DNA of 23,024 bases from Planctomycetales bacterium (GCA_020054355.1 JAGVLI010000165.1:1-23024); one strand, 5' to 3'; positions 15,155 to 22,590 are shown, counted from the stretch's first letter. The notes: generated by a model from the letters alone, not told the origin. Program-made: numbers and translations.

Positions 15155-15862
15155 ATGGCACTGGTTGAAGTGCGCAACGTGACCAAGGAATACAGCAAGG
15201 GCGAGCAGAAGATCACGCCCTTGAAGGACGTGAGCCTGGACGTGGAGAAGGGCGACCTCGTGTCGCTCATGGGGGCCAGCGGCTCCGGCAAGAGCACGCT
15301 GCTCAATCTTGTTGCCGGCATCGACCACCCCACGGCGGGACAGCTTTCCGTGGGCGGGACGGAAATTACCAAGCTGTCTCGGTCGCAGCTAGCAGTCTGG
15401 CGTGCGGCCAACGTCGGCTACATTTTCCAGATGCACAACCTGATCCCGGTGCTGACGGCCTACGAGAACATCGAGATGCCGCTGCTCCTCCTGCCTTTGT
15501 CAGCGGCCGAACGACGGAAACGGATCGAGATCACGCTGGACGCCGTGGGCCTGTCCGACCGGGCCGATCACTATCCGCGACAGCTGTCCGGCGGCCAGGA
15601 GCAGCGGGTCGGTATTGCCCGCGCCATCGTCGCCGATCCGGCCGTCGTCGTCGGCGACGAGCCGACGGGCGATCTGGACGCTGAGAGCACGGAGCAAATC
15701 TTGATCCTGATCCAGCGCCTCAACGAGGAGCTGGGCACCACGTTCATCATCGTGACCCACGATCCCAAGACCGCTGCCATCGCCCGCCGCCGGCTGCGGC
15801 TGGAAAAGGGCGAGCTGATCGAGTCGGAACCCGCACGGCTGCCGGAACTCAAGAGGGCCTGA
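15155..15862 (+). CDS. ABC transporter ATPase, MacB/LolD type
   Basis: A complete 235-aa nucleotide-binding protein with AGAGAGG before the ATG. Walker A is GASGSGKST (40-48) and the Q-loop is Gln92 in IFQMHNLIPVLTAYEN, typical of the MacB/LolD/FtsE branch. The signature is LSGGQEQ (144-150), where LSGGQQQ is usual. Walker B is VVVGDEPTGDLD with Asp168-Glu169, and the H-loop is His202 in VTHD. All catalytic residues are present. It supplies ATP hydrolysis to FtsX-type permeases. Since there is one ATPase gene and two permease genes, a homodimer of this protein may drive a heterodimer of permeases. Its stop is two bases before the start of the second permease, so the two are translationally linked. 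Confidence 0.95.
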   Translation: MALVEVRNVTKEYSKGEQKITPLKDVSLDVEKGDLVSLMGASGSGKSTLLNLVAGIDHPTAGQLSVGGTEITKLSRSQLAVWRAANVGYIFQMHNLIPVLTAYENIEMPLLLLPLSAAERRKRIEITLDAVGLSDRADHYPRQLSGGQEQRVGIARAIVADPAVVVGDEPTGDLDAESTEQILILIQRLNEELGTTFIIVTHDPKTAAIARRRLRLEKGELIESEPARLPELKRA

Positions 15863-15864
15863 GC

Positions 15865-17007
15865 ATGCATCGCTTCATTCCCTACGTACTGAAGGGCCTG
15901 TGGCGTCACCGCACGCGCACGGCCTTGACGGTCAGCGGTGCGGCAGTCGCGCTGTTCGTCTTCTGCTTTGTCGGCTCGGTCCAGGAAGGACTGGCCGGGC
16001 TGACCAAGGGGCAGCAGGCCGAACGAACGCTGATCGTCTTCCAGGCGAATCGCTTTTGCCCCAGCACCAGCCGGCTGCCGCAGGATTATGCCCGGACGAT
16101 TGCCAAGGTGCCGGGTGTCGCGGACGTGGTGCCGATCCGCGTCTTCATGAACAATTGCCGGGCAAGCCTGGACCTGGTGGTATTTCACGGCCTGCCTGTG
16201 GACAAGCTCAAAACGGCCCGCGACCTTAAGCTCACCGCCGGCGACTGGAGCGAATTCGAGAAACGGCAAGACTCTGCCCTGGTGGGCCAGGCTGTCGCCC
16301 GCCGGCGTAATCTCGGTGTCGGCCAGAAATTCACGATCGGCGAACTGACCGTGACGGTCGCTGGCGTGTTCGCTTCCTCCCGTCCCGCCGAGGAGAATTT
16401 CATCTACACCCAACTCGACTTCCTGCAACGGACCAAGGGCCTGAACTCGATTGGCGCCGTCACCCAGTTCGAGGTCAAGCTGGCGGAAGGCGCTGAAGCC
16501 GAGGCGGTCGTGAAGGCCATCGACGACAACTTCCGTGGCGGGCCGGTGGCCACCGACACCCGGCCCAAGGGTGTCTTCGAGGCCAATGCCGTTGGCGACC
16601 TGGCCGAACTAATCACCTTTGCCAACTACCTCGGTTATGCCTGCGTCGGACTGGTGCTGGCACTGGTTGCCACCACGACCGTGATGGCGGTACAGGATCG
16701 GATTCGCGAGCATGCCGTGCTCCAGACGCTGGGCTTCACCTCCGCCAAGATATTCGGGCTGGTCATGATCGAAAGCGTGGTCGTCAGCTTGGTAGGCGGA
16801 TTGCTGGGGATCGGCGGGGCCCTGGCGATCCTGGCGGTCGGCGGCATGGCGATCGGCACCGAGGGTGTTTCCATCGCCTTCCGGGGATCGAGCATGCTGG
16901 CCGTTACTGGCTTCGGAGTATCGCTCGTGGTCGGTCTGCTCGCGGGACTATTTCCGGCGTGGCAGGCAGCGCGGGCGGAAATTGTCGCATCACTGCGGCA
17001 TGTGTGA
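15865..17007 (+). CDS. ABC transporter permease, FtsX/MacB type (second)
   Basis: A 380-aa protein starting two bases after the ATPase stop. Topology matches the first permease: a membrane segment at about 20-40, a large periplasmic domain (about 42-250), and three C-terminal membrane segments (about 252-276, 296-330 and 345-368). Between TM2 and TM3 is QDRIREHAVLQTLGFTSAKI, the ATPase-coupling loop shared by the FtsX family. The periplasmic domain has ANRFCPSTSRLPQDY and FMNNCRASLD, with two Cys that could pair. Sequence identity with the first permease looks low outside the FtsX part, so the two are probably old, specialised partners and not a recent copy. Confidence 0.9.
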   Translation: MHRFIPYVLKGLWRHRTRTALTVSGAAVALFVFCFVGSVQEGLAGLTKGQQAERTLIVFQANRFCPSTSRLPQDYARTIAKVPGVADVVPIRVFMNNCRASLDLVVFHGLPVDKLKTARDLKLTAGDWSEFEKRQDSALVGQAVARRRNLGVGQKFTIGELTVTVAGVFASSRPAEENFIYTQLDFLQRTKGLNSIGAVTQFEVKLAEGAEAEAVVKAIDDNFRGGPVATDTRPKGVFEANAVGDLAELITFANYLGYACVGLVLALVATTTVMAVQDRIREHAVLQTLGFTSAKIFGLVMIESVVVSLVGGLLGIGGALAILAVGGMAIGTEGVSIAFRGSSMLAVTGFGVSLVVGLLAGLFPAWQAARAEIVASLRHV

Positions 17008-17085
17008 GTCGTGCAGGATCGATTTCAAGCAGAGTGGGCTGAAGGCTAGCTCACGGTTCACGTGTTTCTGAAAGGAGTCCGAAAG

Positions 17086-17412
17086 ATGAAGAAGCGAAAT
17101 GCGTTGGTGGCTCTGGCGGCGGTTCTGGCCCTGGTCAACAGCCTGTGGGCGCAGGATCCGACGATGACCAGGATCACCTTCTCGGACATTCACTGCCCCG
17201 GTTGCGTCAACACCATCACGAAGAAGTTGCAAGCGATGCCGGGAGTTGCACAGGCGGGCGCCGATTTCCAGTCTCGCACCGCTTGGGCAAGGCCGCAGGC
17301 CCAAGTTGTGCTGTCGCCGAAGGCGCTGTGGGAGGCAATGGAGAAGATCAACCAGAAGCCAGCAAAGCTGGAAGGCCCCAGCGGCACCTTCACCGAGAAG
17401 CCGAAATCTTGA
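17086..17412 (+). CDS. Secreted heavy-metal-associated (HMA) domain protein
   Basis: The start at 17086 is chosen over an upstream ATG (17062) because AAAGGAG lies at 17071-17077. The 108-aa product has a signal peptide (about 1-23, ending LWAQ), then an HMA-like domain: a beta strand (MTRITFSDIHC), the metal-binding CPGC pair (Cys37 and Cys40), the helix VNTITKKLQAMPGV, then strands and a second helix (LSPKALWEAMEKIN). The canonical motif is GMTCxxC; here the residues before the Cys are DIH, a deviation. HMA domains carry Cu(I), Zn(II) or Hg(II). Being exported, this would act in the periplasm like MerP. It follows the second permease by 78 bases, consistent with supplying metal to the ABC/adaptor complex. 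Confidence 0.85.
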   Translation: MKKRNALVALAAVLALVNSLWAQDPTMTRITFSDIHCPGCVNTITKKLQAMPGVAQAGADFQSRTAWARPQAQVVLSPKALWEAMEKINQKPAKLEGPSGTFTEKPKS

Positions 17413-17492
17413 TCTGGAATTGAGGGTCGGCGGGCCACGGTTGTGGGGGCCGGGGCCTGCTGACCCGTCGCCTACGCTGATAGGAGCTATTG

Positions 17493-17927
17493 ATGTCGTC
17501 AAGTTTCAAATGGTTTAGCCTGACGGTCATGACGGGTGCAGTCGTCACTCTTCTGCTTTTGGCCGATTACGGGTTTAGCTGAAACGGGTGTGGCGGCTCC
17601 AGTTCGGGGCCGACAACGTCAAAGCCTCGCGTTTATGGACTTGGGTCCAGCGAGCCGGCCAAGCCGCGACCTCCCGAACCCTACCGGGGGCAGAAACACT
17701 GCCCGGTTTGCAATGACCCACTGGGCTCGAAAGCCGAGCCGGTTAGCGTGGACGCTTCACTGACCACACCCGCAAAGAAGACCTTTTTGCAGAAGATCGG
17801 CCTGGCAAAAGCCTCTCCTGAGGAACTCTCGTACTTTGTCTGCGGGCCGGAGTGCGCTGCCCAAGCACAGGACAATCCTAATTCGTACCTGGTCACGGTC
17901 ATGACCGGGCGCAGCGGGAGCCGCTGA
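17493..17927 (+). pseudogene. YHS-like lipoprotein interrupted by in-frame UGA
   Basis: ATG at 17493 has a good Shine-Dalgarno sequence (TAGGAG, 17481-17486). The frame gives 29 codons of signal peptide, then TGA at 17580-17582, then continues open in the same frame to a second TGA at 17925-17927. Downstream of the first TGA the frame codes NGC (Cys33), a Gly/Ser/Pro linker, and a metal-binding domain with CPVC (Cys70, Cys73), LGSKAEPVSVD, and a C-terminal FVCGPEC (Cys117, Cys121) with NPNSYLVTV. This resembles the YHS/TRASH-like 'CPV-x-G-x-x-LGS ... C-x-x-x-C ... P-x-x-YL' family. If the TGA were TTA (Leu), the lipobox would be LNGC, so a single nonsense mutation explains it. Readthrough or selenocysteine is discussed in the findings. 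No good internal start precedes the CPVC motif. Confidence 0.6.
17594..17612 (+). promoter_or_regulatory. Stem-loop downstream of in-frame UGA
   Basis: CGGCTCC (17594-17600), loop AGTTC and GGGGCCG (17606-17612) form a 7-bp stem with one G-U pair. The loop begins 18 bases after the UGA of the interrupted lipoprotein gene. Spacing, loop size and a G at the second loop position fit the bacterial SECIS description as I remember it, but such hairpins are common by chance in GC-rich DNA. Confidence 0.25.
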
Positions 17928-17989
17928 CGGATCTGCGGCCACCAGGGTGCGACTGAGCAAGCTTGAAATTCTGAACTGAGGATACTCAG

Positions 17990-19342
17990 ATGAGATACTC
18001 TTGGAAGCTGATGCCAGCGGCGGCATGGATGCCGCTGCTGGTCTGGTCGTGTCTGGCCATTGCCCAGGAGCAAGCCGAGCAGCTGGCGCCGCCGAGGCCG
18101 GCGGTCCTCCCGGATGGGAAGGAAGCGGGGGGTGCTGCGCTGCTTGGCTTGCCGGCACTGATCGACCTCGGCCTGGAGCAGAATCCCCGGCTCGCCCAGG
18201 TCGGTTACTCCATCGATGTCGCGCGTGGCCGTGCCGTGCAGGCAGGTCTGTACCCCAACCCGACCGTCAGTGCCACGTTTGACGAGTTGGGTGATGTGCA
18301 AGGGCCGGCGGGCGTCAATACCTTGCCCTTGGTCAGTCAGGAGATTGTCACCGCAGGTAAGCTGAAATTAAGCCGAAGCGCGGCCAGCCGAGAAGTCGAT
18401 CAGGCCACCCTGAATTTGACGGCTCAGCGTTTTGTGCTTTTCGCCGGGATTCGCCAGGAATACTTCGCGGTGCTGACGCTCCAGCGTCGGGTCGAGATCC
18501 TCGATGAGCTGGTCCAGCTCGCCGAGCAGTCCGTGAAGACCACTCGCAGGCTGCTGGAGGCCAAGCAGGTCGCTCGCCTGGACGTGGTGCAGCTGGAGGT
18601 GGACCTAGAGCGGTATCGGGCTGAACGCGAAGCAACCTCACGTGAATTGCCGGGCGCATTCCGCCGACTGGCGGCGGTGGTGGGAGTGCATGGCCTTCCC
18701 CGCGCTCGCCTGGCCGGGTCTCTAGATGCACCGCTGCCTACCTACCAGCTGGAGCCTGCCCAGCAGTTTGTGCTAAGCGAACACCCCGAAATGCGCATCG
18801 CACAGGTAGGTGTGGACCGCGCCCAGCTCTTACTCAAGCGGGCACAGGTCGAGCCAATCCCCAATGTCACGGTTGGAGCTGGCTATGTCCGCCAGAATCA
18901 GAACCGCTCGGATGACTGGACCATCGGCGTCAGTGTGCCGATCCCGGTCTGGAACCGTAACCAGGGAAACATCATGGCAGCGCAGGCGCAGGTTGCAGAA
19001 GCCGTGCAGGAAGTCGGCCGCGTCGAGAACGACCTGGTCGAGAGGCTGGCAACGGCCTTCCGGGATTACGCTGCTGCCCAGGAGCGTGTGGCCCGCTTCC
19101 GGACAGCCATTCTGCCGCGTGCCCGCGAATCCTACGAATTGTCGCTCAAGGCTTACCAGGGCGGGCAGTTTGAGTATTTGCGCGTGCTGGAAGCCCAGCG
19201 TTCCGTGGCCCAGTCTCGCCTGGAAAACGTGCGAGCACAGGGTGACAGCTGGCGCGCCGCCAGTATCCTTTCCGGGCTGCTGCTGGAGGAACACTGGCCG
19301 GAATCGATCATTGGGCCTTGCGTCGCCCCTCCCGAGCAATAA
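17990..19342 (+). CDS. TolC/CzcC-type outer-membrane efflux channel
   Basis: GAGGAT stands before the ATG. The 450-aa product has a signal peptide (about 1-25, ending AIAQ) and two outer-membrane-efflux-protein (OEP) repeats. The first starts at LIDLGLEQNPRLAQVGYSIDVARGR with QAGLYPNPTVSATF. The second starts at FVLSEHPEMRIAQVGVDRAQ with PIPNVTVGAGYVRQNQ and VPIPVWNRNQGNI. Long coiled-coil helices follow each. This is the CzcC/TolC layout of a trimeric tunnel that continues the adaptor path across the outer membrane. It is the only such gene in the window, so it may serve both the ABC set and the RND pump upstream. The Cys near the C-terminus (GPCVAPPEQ) is an oddity. The stop at 19342 is 11 bases before the next start. 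Confidence 0.93.
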   Translation: MRYSWKLMPAAAWMPLLVWSCLAIAQEQAEQLAPPRPAVLPDGKEAGGAALLGLPALIDLGLEQNPRLAQVGYSIDVARGRAVQAGLYPNPTVSATFDELGDVQGPAGVNTLPLVSQEIVTAGKLKLSRSAASREVDQATLNLTAQRFVLFAGIRQEYFAVLTLQRRVEILDELVQLAEQSVKTTRRLLEAKQVARLDVVQLEVDLERYRAEREATSRELPGAFRRLAAVVGVHGLPRARLAGSLDAPLPTYQLEPAQQFVLSEHPEMRIAQVGVDRAQLLLKRAQVEPIPNVTVGAGYVRQNQNRSDDWTIGVSVPIPVWNRNQGNIMAAQAQVAEAVQEVGRVENDLVERLATAFRDYAAAQERVARFRTAILPRARESYELSLKAYQGGQFEYLRVLEAQRSVAQSRLENVRAQGDSWRAASILSGLLLEEHWPESIIGPCVAPPEQ

Positions 19343-19353
19343 AGGAGAATCCC

Positions 19354-20250
19354 ATGTGGCACGGAATGCTTTCGTTCGTGGTCCTTGGCTCTGCCATTTC
19401 GTCGCCCGGCTCCCCCGCGAAAAAAATGCCACCGGTCGCGGTAGCCCCCGCCACGGTTGAACCGCTGCAGCTTCCGGCAAGGACAGACGACCTCAAGCAG
19501 CTGCAGCTGGCCGAAGGACGACTGCTCGCCGAGATCGGCGTGCGCGCGCTTGCGAGCAAAGACTTTGCTGTTGCCGAGAGGTACTTGAGCAAGTCGCTCG
19601 CCGTTTTCCAGGAGGCACTTGGGGAGGACAGCCACCCTTACGCCCAGGTGCTGAACACCCTCGGGTGTCTGTACAGTATCAAGGGCGAAGTCCAGAAAGC
19701 GCAGCAGACGCTGCTCCAGGCGCTGGCAATCAGCAAGAAAGTGGTCGGTCCAGATCATGAGACCCACCTCAGCATCCTCAACAGCCTCGGGGGCCTGTAC
19801 ATGCAGCAGAAGGATTTCGATAAAGCCCGCCCTATTCTCCAGCAGGTCGTGAACGGCTACCGGCGTACGGTGGGCGAGGAGCATCACCTCTACGCCGCTA
19901 GCGTGACGAACCTCGGTTTTCTTGATCTGGTAGTTGGCAATCTCGACCAGGCTGAGCAGTCGCTCCGGCTAGGGCTGACCATCTACCGGCAGCGCTTTGG
20001 CAATGTCCATCCTGCCTTGGTGAACTCCCTGGAATTACTGGCTGACTTGCAGAAGGAAAAGGGAGACCTGGACGCCAGCGAAGAGGCGTTGAAGGAAGCC
20101 CTGGCCATCGAGGAAAAGCTGCCACAGCTGAACGGCCTTAGCAAGGTCAAGACTTTGCAGCGCTACGCCACGTTATTGCGCCAAATGGGCCGAGCAGACG
20201 AGGCCCGCATCATGGAAGAGAAGGCAGACCAAGCCGGGCAACACCGTTGA
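19354..20250 (+). CDS. Secreted TPR-repeat protein
   Basis: AAAGGAG overlaps the end of the channel gene and the ATG at 19354 follows, so the two are co-translated. The 298-aa product has a short N-terminal hydrophobic segment (about 4-18) consistent with export or anchoring, then a Pro/Ala linker. Four 42-residue TPR units follow, of the kinesin-light-chain kind, beginning at GEDSHPYAQ, GPDHETHLS, GEEHHLYAA and GNVHPALVN, plus partial units before and after. Each unit has the N-x-LG-x-LY and A/K-A-x-x-x-L-x-x-A-L pattern. TPR proteins are scaffolds for protein complexes. Its coupling to the channel gene suggests a role in assembling or docking the exporter, but this is inference and the pairing may be incidental. 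Confidence 0.88.
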   Translation: MWHGMLSFVVLGSAISSPGSPAKKMPPVAVAPATVEPLQLPARTDDLKQLQLAEGRLLAEIGVRALASKDFAVAERYLSKSLAVFQEALGEDSHPYAQVLNTLGCLYSIKGEVQKAQQTLLQALAISKKVVGPDHETHLSILNSLGGLYMQQKDFDKARPILQQVVNGYRRTVGEEHHLYAASVTNLGFLDLVVGNLDQAEQSLRLGLTIYRQRFGNVHPALVNSLELLADLQKEKGDLDASEEALKEALAIEEKLPQLNGLSKVKTLQRYATLLRQMGRADEARIMEEKADQAGQHR

Positions 20251-20294
20251 TAAGTGGATCGGCTAACTGAAACCCATTCGACGGGAGCAGGACC

Positions 20295-20606
20295 ATGATT
20301 CACAGGTCATTGGGAGCAGGGACGGCGCTGCTGGCACTGGTTCTCGCCAGTTCTGTCCAGGCTGCCGACTGGTATGGACAAAGCTATGGCTCGATGCTCC
20401 CAACCCCGATGATGGGGTACTTTGGAACGGGGTATCGCCCTCACTACCCTGTCCCGAATCCTCAAGTACAGCGGCAGCACGGGAATCATGCGTACCATTC
20501 AAACCGGATCGCGCCCCACATGGACCCGTACTCTGCCAATCGTCGCTATACCACAATACCTGCTAACTTCAGCAAACCATACGTCCATTCGCGCTCGTTT
20601 CGGTGA
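20295..20606 (+). CDS. Small secreted His/Tyr-rich protein
   Basis: GGGAGCAGG precedes the ATG 44 bases after the TPR gene. The 103-aa product has a signal peptide (about 1-23, cleavage at VQA|ADW) and a mature part rich in Tyr, Pro, His, Asn and Arg (ADWYGQSYGSM, GYFGTGYRPHYPVP, HGNHAYHSNRIAPHMD) with no Cys. The low complexity and the aromatic/His content suggest a surface or periplasmic protein, perhaps with weak metal affinity. No family is recognised. The protein at 22807 has the same kind of leader and starts its mature part with AGDWGYGHH, so they may be related. Confidence 0.65.
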   Translation: MIHRSLGAGTALLALVLASSVQAADWYGQSYGSMLPTPMMGYFGTGYRPHYPVPNPQVQRQHGNHAYHSNRIAPHMDPYSANRRYTTIPANFSKPYVHSRSFR

Positions 20607-20931
20607 TTGCGCAGGATCTTCGACTCGGTGACGAACGCCTGCCGAACCACGATGCTGACGAGCGGTCCGGTACGAATCAGGACAGCGACCGTTGCGCAGC
20701 GCTCGGCTCAGCCAGTCTCTGCGCGTAATTGCAAGACGAGGACAAGCTGGCCTTGGCCGGTAGGGCGCGCCAGCGGCTACTCGCCACTTTCCGCGAACCT
20801 TGGCGTCTGAAAGGAACTATCGGGTCAGTTTTCTCGTCCAATAGTTTGGGAAAAACCTGCCAAGAACCGTGGCCAGCAAGCCTGTATTATGGTGGAACGT
20901 GTTTGTTGAATGACCCGGCGTTCGGCCAACC
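20607..20931 (+). other. Intergenic stretch without a supported gene
   Basis: These 325 bases contain no convincing gene on either strand. A -10-like TATTAT at 20885-20890 lies 41 bases before the next start, but without a matching -35 box. A short open frame with DEDKLALAGRARQRLL (about 20729 on) could be a relic, but it lacks a start and ribosome-binding site. Confidence 0.4.
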
Positions 20932-21384
20932 ATGCGTATCATGTGTTCACTACTCCTGATGGCTTCGCTCCTGTGGCCGCCGGGAGTCTGCGCATGCAGC
21001 CAGCACCATGCGGGTTGCCCGGCTCGCAACTATCCAGCCTTCGGATCCTGCGAATGCCGCCACTTTGAACATGCCGGCTGCTCACGGCATGCTCCGAAAT
21101 GCCAAGGCAACGATGGCACATGTCCGAATCACCAGGCCAGCGAGACCTGTGATCCGTGCGGCTCCAACTCTCGCGATCATGACCCAACTTGTCCCACTCT
21201 CAAGCAGGTCACCAGCCAGTCGGTTCTGACGGAAACCTGGTCGCCCGCACCGCTGCTTATTGCCATCATTTTCTCGGTCGTGGCTGAACCTGCCACGTCT
21301 GCACCTGCCACGGCCTCACCTCCGCCGCCCCTCGCGGACCTCGATCACCCTCTGTATCTGACGCTGCGCACCCTTCTGATCTGA
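20932..21384 (+). CDS. Secreted Cys/His-rich protein, paralogue of 3247 protein
   Basis: ATG codons at 20932 and 20941 are both possible; the longer form is given (150 aa). The leader ends in WPPGVCACSQHH, matching PPGMCVC of the protein at 3247. A dense Cys/His region follows (GCPARNYP, SCECRHFEHAGCSRHAPKC, GTCPNHQASETCDPCG, DHDPTCP) to about residue 90. Then come a hydrophobic segment (PLLIAIIFSVVAE), a Pro/Ala linker and a hydrophobic end (PLYLTLRTLLI). About sixteen Cys and many His make metal binding likely. The shared layout with the first gene of the RND unit suggests the same family in a second copy. It is immediately followed, in the same reading frame, by the HEAT-repeat open frame. 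Confidence 0.7.
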   Translation: MRIMCSLLLMASLLWPPGVCACSQHHAGCPARNYPAFGSCECRHFEHAGCSRHAPKCQGNDGTCPNHQASETCDPCGSNSRDHDPTCPTLKQVTSQSVLTETWSPAPLLIAIIFSVVAEPATSAPATASPPPPLADLDHPLYLTLRTLLI

Positions 21385-21402
21385 GAACGGCCGAGTGAGC
21401 GC

Positions 21403-22464
21403 TTGCTCGTACATGCCGCCGAAAGTCTGTGGAAGATCGACCGCCAGACCAAGACGATCGTCCCGATCTTGATGGAGGGACTTGGCAGCGACGAGGCCGA
21501 GGTCCGGGGCCACGCCGCTCACGCGCTGGGCGAGATGGGCGAGGAAGCCAAGGTCGCGATCCCGCAATTGACCAAGCTGCTCAAGGACAAGGACGAGGAC
21601 GTTCGCATCCACGCCGCCTCCAGCCTGTGGGAAATCGCCGGCCAGGTGAAGCCCGTCATCCCGGTGATGATCGAAGCGCTGAAGAACAAGGACCCATTGC
21701 TTCGCATGGAAGCCGCACACGTCCTTGGCGAAATCGGCGAGGAAGCCAAGACCGCCGTACCCGCCCTGATCGAGGCCCTCAAGGACGATAACGATGACGT
21801 GCGCGGGCAGGTCGCGCGTGCGCTGGGCGACATCGGCCCGAACGCCAAGGAAGCGGTCCCGGCCCTGGCAAAATTGCTCAAGGACCGTGACGCAGGTGTC
21901 CGCGGCGACGCAGGCCACGCCCTGGGAGAATTCGGTCCCGCAGCCAAGTCCGTCGTTCCGGCATTGACCGAAGCGCTTAAGGACAAGGATCTGGCTGTTC
22001 GCGTCCACGCCGCCGAGAGCCTCTGGGAGATCGATAAGCTAGCGAAGCTGGCGCTCCCCGTGCTCATCGAGGGGCTGGGGCATCCTGACATCTTGGTGCG
22101 CATCGATGCCGTCCATGCCCTGGGAGAAATTGGCCCCATGGCAAAGGCGGCGACGCCAACCTTGACCAAGCTGCTCAAGGACAAAGATCTGCGCATGCGC
22201 GTTCATGCCGCTTCAGCACTGTGGCATATCGAGAAACAGACGGCCGCCGTGATTCCCGTCCTGATCGAGGGACTGAAATCACCCGATGTCGAGATGCGCC
22301 GTGAAGCCTGCGAAGAACTGGGTGAGATCGGCGCGCCGGCCAAGGCCGCCCTGCCGGCTTTGATCGAACTCTTGAAGGACAAGGATGCCGAGGCACGCAG
22401 TCTGGCCGGCGAGGCGATCAAGGCCATCGACCCGAAGGAGGCGGCCAAGCGGGGGATCAAGTGA
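21403..22464 (+). CDS. HEAT-repeat protein, probably 5'-truncated
   Basis: An open frame of 353 codons made wholly of 33-residue HEAT/PBS-lyase-like repeats. There are nine full units beginning at EAEVR, DEDVR, DPLLR, NDDVR, DAGVR, DLAVR, DILVR, DLRMR and DVEMR, with part-units at both ends. Helix pairs follow the A-A-x-x-LG-E-IG ... A-V-P-x-L-x-x-L-L-K-D-K pattern. The only start upstream of the repeats is TTG at 21403, without a Shine-Dalgarno sequence. The first residues (LVHAAESLWKID) already lie inside a repeat, and there is no signal peptide. The frame is continuous with that of the upstream Cys-rich gene across its TGA. The natural 5' end appears to be lost. HEAT proteins are binding scaffolds; the partner is unknown. 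It could be a decaying gene despite the intact frame. Confidence 0.7.
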   Translation: MLVHAAESLWKIDRQTKTIVPILMEGLGSDEAEVRGHAAHALGEMGEEAKVAIPQLTKLLKDKDEDVRIHAASSLWEIAGQVKPVIPVMIEALKNKDPLLRMEAAHVLGEIGEEAKTAVPALIEALKDDNDDVRGQVARALGDIGPNAKEAVPALAKLLKDRDAGVRGDAGHALGEFGPAAKSVVPALTEALKDKDLAVRVHAAESLWEIDKLAKLALPVLIEGLGHPDILVRIDAVHALGEIGPMAKAATPTLTKLLKDKDLRMRVHAASALWHIEKQTAAVIPVLIEGLKSPDVEMRREACEELGEIGAPAKAALPALIELLKDKDAEARSLAGEAIKAIDPKEAAKRGIK

Positions 22465-22476
22465 GCACTGGCAGCC

Positions 22477-22590
22477 ATGCGTGAAGGTGACGGCGTCACG
22501 TCGAGCATCTTGATTCTTGATGGAACGCTGGCGAATTGCTTGCACGATTTCCGCAAGCTGGAGAAGAACGGCAACGGCGCGAAGAAATGA
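22477..22590 (+). CDS. Possible 37-aa open frame after HEAT gene
   Basis: ATG at 22477, 12 bases after the HEAT stop, opens a 37-codon frame with a plausible composition (SSILILDGTLANCLHDFRKL, Lys-rich end). No Shine-Dalgarno sequence is evident and no family is recognised. It could be a relic of a longer gene. The remaining bases to 22790 hold no supported feature. Confidence 0.25.
   Translation: MREGDGVTSSILILDGTLANCLHDFRKLEKNGNGAKK

Noticed and set aside
20729..20959. A 76-codon frame in the gap before the third Cys-rich gene
   Set aside because: The start would be a non-ATG codon without a ribosome-binding site, and the frame runs into the next gene. At most it is a relic.
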